Of a DNA stretch of 64,000 nt, positions 57,819 through 64,000 are shown one piece after another (the stretch's first letter is position 1; every line of letters starts with the position of its first letter). The stretch spans positions 124,001 to 188,000 of the forward strand of contig JAUSJA010000026.1 in assembly GCA_030647905.1 (NCBI GenBank). The letters run 5' to 3'. Below the pieces are notes generated by a model. The model did not search any database. It had not been told where the DNA came from and saw only the letters and a program-made list of their open reading frames with translations. This DNA is from Gemmatimonadaceae bacterium. Lineage in GTDB: Bacteria; Gemmatimonadota; Gemmatimonadetes; Gemmatimonadales; Gemmatimonadaceae. The position numbers were made by a program, and so were the translations under genes.

Positions 57819-59211
57819 TCGCCGCTCTCGGCAGTGTCCCCGGCATGTCCGCGACGACGTACGCCGTCACCGCCATCAACGCCACGACTTCCGCCATCTC
57901 GCGCGGACTCAGCTTGTCCATCGTGTCCGCGCTGCTGTGATGGTACCAGAAGTACTTCGTGCCATCCACCGTCGGTGACATCGCCGGAACTCCGAGCGCG
58001 TTGAGCGGCGCAGTATCAGCATCGGACCCGCCATTGCTCGCAGCCGTTGCACCGAATGACGAGAATAGCGACGCGATGTCGGTCGCCATTCCGAGCCCGC
58101 CCTCGCCGGCGGATATGCCGAGGCCGAGCGGCTTGAAGGCACCGTTGTCCGATTCCATCGCCATCACGTGCTTGTCCAGCTCGGACTTGTGAGCGTCGCG
58201 ATACCCGGTTCCACCGCGGCTTCCGTTCTCCTCGTTGGTCCAAAGCACCACGCGAACCGTGCGTCTGGGCTTGAGACCCAATCGCTTGATGAGCTTCACC
58301 GCTTCCCACGCGGCCACACTCCCGCTACCGTCGTCCATCGCGCCCTGGCCCACATCCCACGAATCGATGTGTCCGCCGAGCACGACGACTTCATCGGGCT
58401 TCTCCGACCCAACGACCTCAGCGACGACGTTGCGCGACAACGCATCAGGCAGAGTCTGCGCCGACATGCGCAGCGTCACCACGACCTTCTCGCCGCGGTC
58501 CACCATCCGGTGCACCATCATCGCGTCCTCGACGCTCAGGGCAGCAGCCGGAATCTTCACGACCGTCGAGTCATAGCCCATCGCGCCAGTGTGCGGGTTC
58601 TGCATCGAGAACGACGACACGCTCCGGATTAGCGCCGCCACTGCTCCGGCCTTCGCCGCCGCCACCGCCGCGCCTCCACGATATCGCACGGTCTGTCCAT
58701 AGTTCGTGAAGGGCACGTCGAACAGCACGATCTTCCCCTTCGCCTCAGTCGCCCGCCTCGTCAGCTCGTCGAAGTCGTTCACGACCATCACCTGCGCGGT
58801 GATTCCCTTTGTCGGAGTCCGGACGCTGCGGCCGAGCCCGATCATGTGCAACCGCGCCGCGCGCGGGCCCATCAGCTCCGCGGACTCCTCGCCGCGCACC
58901 CACTTCGGAACCATTACCGGCTCGCCGCGCACATTCTGCAGCCCGTCGCTTTTCATCTGGGCAAGAATCCAGTCTATCGCCGCCTCAAGACTCTCCGATC
59001 CGCTGAGACGCGGGCCGAACTTGTCGGTAAGCAGCGCCAGCCGGTTCCATGCCGAGCTGTCGGCAAGCGCGGCCGCGATCATCCTGTCGGCGGTCGCGCG
59101 GTACGCGTTCGCCAGCGGCGTCGCCGTGGGCTGCTGCGCAGGCGCGGATTGCGCAACCAGAAACGTCAGCACCGAAATACCGCTGACGCACACGAACATG
59201 CGGTTCTTCAT
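57811..59211 (-). CDS. M28-family metallopeptidase with PA domain (PGCP-like carboxypeptidase)
   Basis: 466 aa from the ATG at 59211; the frame runs further but homology and a signal peptide (VSGISVLTFLVAQSAPAQQ) start here. A PA-like insert (about 130-270; GKIVLFDVPFTNYGQTVRYR) precedes the M28 catalytic domain. Metal and catalytic residues: GGHIDSWDVGQGAMDDGSG (His, Asp), WTNEENGSRGG (Glu base and ligand), MESDNGAF (Asp) and YHHSSADTMDKL (His). Di-zinc exopeptidase of the periplasm or cell surface. Its end overlaps the convergent TPR gene by 8 bp. Confidence 0.92.
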   Translation of the reverse strand: MKNRMFVCVSGISVLTFLVAQSAPAQQPTATPLANAYRATADRMIAAALADSSAWNRLALLTDKFGPRLSGSESLEAAIDWILAQMKSDGLQNVRGEPVMVPKWVRGEESAELMGPRAARLHMIGLGRSVRTPTKGITAQVMVVNDFDELTRRATEAKGKIVLFDVPFTNYGQTVRYRGGAAVAAAKAGAVAALIRSVSSFSMQNPHTGAMGYDSTVVKIPAAALSVEDAMMVHRMVDRGEKVVVTLRMSAQTLPDALSRNVVAEVVGSEKPDEVVVLGGHIDSWDVGQGAMDDGSGSVAAWEAVKLIKRLGLKPRRTVRVVLWTNEENGSRGGTGYRDAHKSELDKHVMAMESDNGAFKPLGLGISAGEGGLGMATDIASLFSSFGATAASNGGSDADTAPLNALGVPAMSPTVDGTKYFWYHHSSADTMDKLSPREMAEVVALMAVTAYVVADMPGTLPRAAIR

Positions 59212-59245
59212 CCGTCTTCTCTTTGAATGGGTTATGACGTGCAGA

Positions 59246-60982
59246 TCATCCGGCACGCAGATGCATGACACGCTCCGGCAGCGCCACGATGTGCGGTGCC
59301 TTGGTTGGAAGGGTGACGGTGAATATCGTGCCTCCACCCGGCGTGCTCATTACCGTTATGTCGCCGCCAAGGAGATTGGCGAGCCGCCGGGTTACCGTGA
59401 GCCCGAGCCCGGTGCCTGTCGCGCGGCGAGTGGCCTTCTGCTCCACCTGCCAGAAAGGATCGAATATCCGGTGGACGTGCTCCTGATTGATGCCGATCCC
59501 GGTGTCACTCACCGTCAGCCGGAGCTCCTTCCCGGTAACTGCGCCCGCAACGGTGACCGACCCGGTATCCGTAAACTTCACCGCGTTGGAGAGAAGATTC
59601 ACGAGAATCTGTCGCACCTTCGTGGAATCGCTCTCCACCGTCACTCCCGGACCCGGCGACTCGACGCGCAGCTCCAGATCCTTCGCCTTCGCGAGCGGCT
59701 CCACGATCTCGGCGACGTCGTTCAACATCTCCTCCACATCCATCGGCTCCGGCGTCACCGTCTCACGCCCCGCGTCGAGACGCGTGAACGTCAGGATCTC
59801 ATCAATCAGCGACAGTAGATGCCTGGCGCTCACCTTGATCCTGCCCAGCTGCTGCCCCTGCGCTTCGGTGACAGGACCGGTTATCCCGTCGGCGAGCAGC
59901 TCCTGGTATCCCATGATCGCCGCTAAAGGCGTGCGCAGCTCATGCGACATGACAGCGAGGAAATCGCTCTTCGCTCCGTTCGCGCTTTCGGCCTCCGCCC
60001 GTGCTGCTTCCGCCTGCGTCATCGCCGCTTCGGCCTCGGCCCGCGCCTTCTCCGCCGCGTCCTTCGCCTCGCGCTCGGCCACGAACAGCTCGCCGCGTTT
60101 CCTGTCAGTCTCACGCAGCACGCGCGCACTCCACGCGATAAGAAGCAGGAATGCCACCATGTCGGCCACGGAGACGAGCGAAGCGCCGAGCCGCTGCCCG
60201 AACATGGCGTGCTTCTCGGCCGCGAATCTCAGTGTGGACAGAATGAATGGCACCAGCACCGCGCCGGGCAGCAGCCGTCGTGCCACGAATCCCGCCGCTC
60301 CATCGTCAACGATCAGCGCCGGCACTCCGCGCTCCAGCTGGGAAAAGAGCAGTCCCGAACCCAGCAGCAGGAACGTCACCGCGCAGGAGATCGCCATCCC
60401 TGAGAGTACCTGGAAGCTGTAGAAGTCGCGCACGCCGAACAGGTGTCCCACCAGCGCGATGAACGCGATGATGATCGTAAGCGTGGCGAAGATCTGCGAT
60501 CTGAGACCGCGCGACTTCCTGTCGCCGTCGAGTAACAGTATTCCCTGTCCGAACATCACGAACGCGATCGCGACGTTGATCGCCATTCTCTGGGACGCAT
60601 CGAGCGTCCCCGCCGGAGACTTGGCCCGGAACCAGAGCATGTCTATGTTCGATCGCCAGTCAAGCGCGTACTCGAAGACCACGAACAGCGTGACGAGCGC
60701 GACCACCCCGGCCAGAATCCGTGAGACATAGGTCGCCGCTCTCGAATCGCGCCGCTGCGCTACGACCAGGCTCAGTCCCGACAAGACGAAGCACGCCGCC
60801 ACGAGCGGCACCATGACGACACTGCCGGTGGCGCCGACACCAAACTCTCCCCATCCCATTCCCAACGCGCCGAGCGATGCCGCGCCGATCAGGGCCGTGA
60901 TTGCCCCCAGCACGCCGGGCATCAGCGTGAAGAAGCGGAGTATCCGTCGGAGATCCACGCGCGCGATCGCGGGCAGAAGCAT
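59246..60982 (-). CDS. Membrane-bound sensor histidine kinase
   Basis: 578 aa. About eight hydrophobic segments in residues 14-285 form the sensor region (with RSNIDMLWFRAKSPAGTLDASQRMAINVAIAF, reminiscent of MASE-like or CHASE-adjacent membrane sensors). A strongly Ala/Glu-rich coiled coil (about 290-335) precedes HisKA ([20 protein letters not shown]) and HATPase (VRQILVNLLSNAVKF, SDTGIGI, GTGLGLTVTRRLANLLGG). No receiver is present and no response regulator is adjacent. The stimulus is unknown. It lies 34 bp upstream of the M28 gene and may be cotranscribed with it. Confidence 0.9.
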   Translation of the reverse strand: MLLPAIARVDLRRILRFFTLMPGVLGAITALIGAASLGALGMGWGEFGVGATGSVVMVPLVAACFVLSGLSLVVAQRRDSRAATYVSRILAGVVALVTLFVVFEYALDWRSNIDMLWFRAKSPAGTLDASQRMAINVAIAFVMFGQGILLLDGDRKSRGLRSQIFATLTIIIAFIALVGHLFGVRDFYSFQVLSGMAISCAVTFLLLGSGLLFSQLERGVPALIVDDGAAGFVARRLLPGAVLVPFILSTLRFAAEKHAMFGQRLGASLVSVADMVAFLLLIAWSARVLRETDRKRGELFVAEREAKDAAEKARAEAEAAMTQAEAARAEAESANGAKSDFLAVMSHELRTPLAAIMGYQELLADGITGPVTEAQGQQLGRIKVSARHLLSLIDEILTFTRLDAGRETVTPEPMDVEEMLNDVAEIVEPLAKAKDLELRVESPGPGVTVESDSTKVRQILVNLLSNAVKFTDTGSVTVAGAVTGKELRLTVSDTGIGINQEHVHRIFDPFWQVEQKATRRATGTGLGLTVTRRLANLLGGDITVMSTPGGGTIFTVTLPTKAPHIVALPERVMHLRAG

Positions 60983-60992
60983 GCTTATGGTC

Positions 60993-61145
60993 TCACCAGC
61001 CCTTTCGCGTCCTTAGATCGGTGATCTGGCCCACGTGGTGTGCGCCGTGGTCGCTGTAGATGTCGAGGTCTGCCCCGGCCTTCGGAGCATTTTTCAGACC
61101 CGAAATAATACCTTCCCCGCGCGCCGTGTAATAGAGCCGGAGGCC
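60993..61145 (-). pseudogene. Remnant of a DinB-like protein (C-terminal end)
   Basis: A 50-codon open segment with no start codon, bounded upstream by TGA and ending TGA at 60993-60995. Its last 25 residues (DIYSDHGAHHVGQITDLRTRKG) resemble the C-terminal metal-binding helix of DinB/YfiT proteins, where HxxxHxxQ-type residues sit. The upstream three-quarters of such a protein (about 150 aa) is not found. The match is short and was judged by eye. Confidence 0.35.
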
Positions 61146-61182
61146 TCATTTCGGCAAGCAGAAATTTTGCTCCATTTCCTGA

Positions 61183-61542
61183 GACCTGATCGGAGTAGCC
61201 ATGATTCCGCGCGGCGAAGTCGGGCTCGTCTTCGCGCGAATGGGGCTCGCCACCGGCGCGTTGACCGCACATCTCTACAGCGCCGTGACGATGATGGTCC
61301 TCGTAACAACATTCATGATGCCACCGCTGCTCGCCAGAATGGCGAAGGGAGCCAGACCGCCTGCCCACCCGGGAGACCGTCGCGGCGACGGAGGCATTGA
61401 CGATCTCGTTTCCGGCGCGGACCGCGACAAGGTACTTCCCGGAATCACCCACCCACTTGAGCGCGCGCCTCATCAGATCCCTCCAGGGGAAGCCCGGTCA
61501 GTCGAGCGCTCTGACGTAGATATGTGTTTACCGATCGGCTAG
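61183..61542 (+). pseudogene. Remnant of a cation:proton antiporter (C-terminal end)
   Basis: Open frame after TGA 61180-61182. It reads LIGVAMIPRGEVGLVFARMG and then LYSAVTMMVLVTTFMMPPLLARM, which is the final transmembrane pair of KefB/NhaP-type Na+(K+)/H+ antiporters including the hallmark IPRGEVGL. The tail contains GGIDDLVSGA, also seen at antiporter C-termini. The preceding 300 or more residues with the other helices are absent. An ATG at 61201 exists, but a 113-aa product could not be a working antiporter. Confidence 0.7.
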
Positions 61543-61567
61543 CGCGAAACGTGCTATTCTCTCCGTC

Positions 61568-62584
61568 ATGCGATACAGACAGCTCGGAAGCAGCGATCTA
61601 CAGGTATCCGAGATCTCGCTCGGATCGTGGCTCACCTACGGCGTGGGTGTGGACGACTCCAACGCGCGCGCATGTGTCGACCGCGCATTCGACCTCGGCA
61701 TCAATCTCATAGACACCGCCAACATCTATGGGAAGGGCGCCGCCGAGTCGTTCCTCGGGAGGGCGCTGAAGGGTCGCGATCGATCGAGCTACGTGCTTGC
61801 AACCAAGCTGTACTTCCCGATGACAGAGACCGACCGGGGCCTTTCCGCCGCGCAGATCTGCAAGCAGATAGGCGCTTCGCTCCAGCGGCTGAACACCGAT
61901 TACGTGGATCTGTATCAGTGTCATCGCTATGACGTGCACACTCCGCTCGACGAGACCATGCACGCTCTGACGGACATCGTCCGCCAGGGGAAGGCGCGTT
62001 ATATCGGATTCAGCGAATGGAACGCCGAGCAGATCGCGGCCGCGCTGGCGATGCCTGGGGTGGAGAAATTCGTGAGCAGCCAGCCGCAGTACTCGATGCT
62101 GTGGCGCCAGCCGGAGGAAGAAGTGATTCCTCTCTGCGCGGCGAACGGCATCGGCCAGATCGTGTGGTCCCCGCTGGCGCAGGGAGTGCTGACCGGAAAG
62201 TATCTCCCCGGCCAGCCGCCCCCGCCCGATTCGCGCGCGGCGAGCCCCGAGATGAACACGTTCTGGGGCGACGATCTCAAGAGCGACACGACTCTCACTG
62301 TCGTGCAGGAGCTGCGTCCCATCGCCTCGCGGCTGGGCATCACCATGGCGCAGCTCGCGCTGGCGTGGGTCTTGAGGGAGCCGAATGTGTCGAGCGCGAT
62401 CGTCGGCGCGAGCCGTCCTCAGCAGGTGGACGACAACGTCGCCGCGTCGGGGGTGATCATCCCGCAGGACGAGCTGGACGAGATCGACAGAATTCTCGAG
62501 CCGGTTCTCGCCACATTCCGGGGGACACAGCCGCCACCCCGCAGGGAGGCGGGCCCGCTAAATCGGAAAGACGCGATTACCTGA
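61568..62584 (+). CDS. Aldo/keto reductase (Kv-beta/YghZ-like)
   Basis: 338 aa NADPH-dependent oxidoreductase with a TIM barrel. Catalytic tetrad recognisable: Asp and Tyr in LIDTANIYGKGAAE, Lys in LATKLYF and His in YQCHRYD. Cofactor-binding C-terminus: WSPLAQGVLTGKY and SSAIVGASRPQQVDDNV. LTYGVGVDDSNARACVDRAFDLG at the start matches the voltage-gated K+ channel beta-subunit/YghZ subgroup. The substrate is unknown. It follows the antiporter remnant. Transcription start not evident. Confidence 0.93.
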   Translation: MRYRQLGSSDLQVSEISLGSWLTYGVGVDDSNARACVDRAFDLGINLIDTANIYGKGAAESFLGRALKGRDRSSYVLATKLYFPMTETDRGLSAAQICKQIGASLQRLNTDYVDLYQCHRYDVHTPLDETMHALTDIVRQGKARYIGFSEWNAEQIAAALAMPGVEKFVSSQPQYSMLWRQPEEEVIPLCAANGIGQIVWSPLAQGVLTGKYLPGQPPPPDSRAASPEMNTFWGDDLKSDTTLTVVQELRPIASRLGITMAQLALAWVLREPNVSSAIVGASRPQQVDDNVAASGVIIPQDELDEIDRILEPVLATFRGTQPPPRREAGPLNRKDAIT

Positions 62585-62685
62585 TGAGCCAAGCCTCCGC
62601 GAGCTGTATCATTCTCCCGTCACCTTCGCCGTACCCGGTTATCCCTTCTGCCGGTGCGCCGCCCTGTTGTTGTCGAAACACGCCG

Positions 62686-64000
62686 TCACGCCGGCGTGAA
62701 AATCGACGGTGTTCCCGCGCTTTGCCCCGCGTCGAGAAGTCCGCGAATCCTCAGCAGCAGCGCGTCATTCGTGAACGGCTTCCTGATAATTGCGCCCGCT
62801 GATCCTTCCCCGGTGACATCGACTTCGTCTTCCGAATAGCCCGACATGAAGAGGATGGGGATCGCGGCGTTGCGGCGCCTCACCTGAGTCGCCAACTCCT
62901 TCCCGCTCATTCCCGGCATTGACATGTCGGTCAGGATGATATCCATCCGCTCCGGCGTTGCGTCGAAAATGGAGATTGCTTCGACGCCATTGAAAGCCTC
63001 GATGACATGGTAGCCGACTCCGCTGAGCATCCGGCTCACCACGGTCCGTACTGCATCCTGGTCCTCGACAAGCAGGATCGTCTCGCTGCCTCCACGGGCG
63101 CCCGGAAGGGGTACCGCCGCCGGGTCCTGTTCCAGTTCGCTCTCTACCTCCGGCAGATAGACCTTGAATGTCGTCCCACGGCCGAGCTCGCTTTCCGCCT
63201 CGATGTGTCCGCCGCTTTCCCGAACTATTCCGTACACGATCGAGAGGCCGAGGCCGGTACCCTTCCCCTGCTCTTTCGTCGTGAAGAACGGCTCGAAGAT
63301 CCGCGCCTGTGTTTCACGGGTCATTCCATGTCCCGTGTCGCTCACCGACAGCATCGCGTACCTGCCTTCCGGCTGACCCCAGGAAGTCGCGACGTCAGGA
63401 CCGAGAACGGCGTTCGCCGTCTCGATCCGCAACATTCCTCCGCCGGGCATCGCGTCGCACGCGTTGACGACGAGGTTCATCAGCACCTGCTCGATCTGTC
63501 CGGGGTCCGCGCGCACGTACCAGATATCCTTCTCGAGCCGGGTACGGATCTCGATGTTGTCGCCGACCAGACGATTGACCATCAGCTTGAGACTTTCGAC
63601 GCTCGCGTTGAGATCGACTGTCTGGAGCTCCGCTTCCTGCCGCCTGCTGAATACGAGCAGCTGCCTGGTGAGGGATGCCGCCTTCTCGGCGGCTCTTTTG
63701 ATCTCCTCGACGTCGGCACGGTCGGAGGCGCGGTCGGAGGCGCCGTCGGTGAAACTCTTGAGTAGAAACTCGCTGTACGTCGTGATGACAGTCAGGATGT
63801 TGTTGAAGTCATGGGCGATCCCGCCGGCGAGTCTTCCCAGCGCTTCCATCTTCTGCGCCTGGCGGAGCTGCCCGGTGAGGGTGTTCCATTCGGTGATGTC
63901 CTGCACGCTGCCCATCATTCGCGTCGCGCACCCGGCATTATCGAGAATCACCCGCCCGATACCGTGAAGAACCCGCGTTCCGCCGCTGCCGTCGCTGATG
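62686..64000 (-). CDS. Hybrid histidine kinase (PAS-HisKA-HATPase-REC), 5' end outside window
   Basis: Frame enters from the right edge; 437 codons visible. It begins inside a PAS domain C-terminus (GTRVLHGIGRVILDNAG, then MMGSVQDITEW). HisKA of the HATPase_c-associated type follows (RLAGGIAHDFNNILTVI, phospho-His in AHDFNN), then HATPase ([36 protein letters not shown]) and a C-terminal receiver with VEDQD and DIILTDMSMPGMSG (phosphoacceptor Asp). The GTG at 63951 is an internal codon, since PAS homology continues upstream of it. Possibly a multi-PAS sensor. It converges on the aldo/keto reductase gene (101 bp). Confidence 0.9.
   Translation of the reverse strand, partial: ISDGSGGTRVLHGIGRVILDNAGCATRMMGSVQDITEWNTLTGQLRQAQKMEALGRLAGGIAHDFNNILTVITTYSEFLLKSFTDGASDRASDRADVEEIKRAAEKAASLTRQLLVFSRRQEAELQTVDLNASVESLKLMVNRLVGDNIEIRTRLEKDIWYVRADPGQIEQVLMNLVVNACDAMPGGGMLRIETANAVLGPDVATSWGQPEGRYAMLSVSDTGHGMTRETQARIFEPFFTTKEQGKGTGLGLSIVYGIVRESGGHIEAESELGRGTTFKVYLPEVESELEQDPAAVPLPGARGGSETILLVEDQDAVRTVVSRMLSGVGYHVIEAFNGVEAISIFDATPERMDIILTDMSMPGMSGKELATQVRRRNAAIPILFMSGYSEDEVDVTGEGSAGAIIRKPFTNDALLLRIRGLLDAGQSAGTPSIFTPA

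Noticed and set aside
60985-61473. 162-codon minus-strand frame across the remnant region
   Set aside because: The DinB-like residues are in a different frame, and this frame's translation mirrors the antiporter remnant.

Overview
The window is GC-rich chromosomal DNA from a Gram-negative (diderm) bacterium. Outer-membrane functions are present: a TamA-type Omp85 protein with TamB, several lipobox proteins and a periplasmic adaptor. The gene mix (DUF1501 protein, YyaL/DUF255 protein, long PIG-L deacetylase, DUF4173 protein, FxLyD/TPR protein, poly-HAMP hybrid kinase with CheB/CheR) resembles Gemmatimonadota or a similar soil lineage. That assignment is inference, because no rRNA or other marker lies in the window. 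I saw no tRNA, rRNA, CRISPR array, insertion sequence or phage gene. Most of the window is an ordinary, densely packed chromosome in which many genes overlap at ATGA or GTGA junctions.

Layout: 0-4 kb holds the end of a DUF1501 protein, a class A penicillin-binding protein head to head with a secreted polysaccharide-deacetylase-like protein (start codons 6 bp apart), and a TPR protein. 4.2-14.4 kb has rho, the tamA-tamB pair (envelope biogenesis) and a DUF4173 membrane protein with its own palindromic operator and promoter. 14.4-18.1 kb has an M20 dipeptidase and a YyaL protein. 18.1-21.6 kb is a nadB-nadA-nadC operon for de novo NAD synthesis, divergent from a four-gene nucleoside-type ABC importer (BMP lipoprotein family, ATPase, two permeases) followed by an MFS transporter (21.7-27.4 kb). 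27.4-36.4 kb is a leftward run: sucA, a PIG-L deacetylase, then an Fe(III)/aminoethylphosphonate-type ABC importer.

36.5-46 kb is the most unusual part. A leftward, translationally coupled operon encodes a giant poly-HAMP hybrid histidine kinase (about 17 HAMP-like modules, GAF, HisKA, HATPase, three receivers), a stand-alone CheR, a receiver-less CheB and a receiver-histidine kinase. A Gly-zipper lipoprotein lies downstream. No MCP, CheA or CheW is present. The operon is preceded by about 110 bp with four hairpins, two of them mutually exclusive, which replace the C-terminus of a MOSC-domain gene.

46-56 kb has an RlmL-type RNA methyltransferase, a RecQ helicase, OsmC, an MFP-ATPase-permease exporter, SufE, DUF6526, a small conserved protein, an AlkA-type glycosylase, a lipoprotein and an alpha/beta hydrolase. 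56-64 kb has a TPR/FxLyD protein, an M28 peptidase, a membrane histidine kinase, remnants of a DinB-like protein and of a cation:proton antiporter, an aldo/keto reductase and a hybrid kinase cut by the window edge.

Two arrays of the heptamer GGGYAAC, 16 kb apart (36.57 and 52.6 kb), match the G-quadruplex pattern. One supplies the stop codon of sufE.
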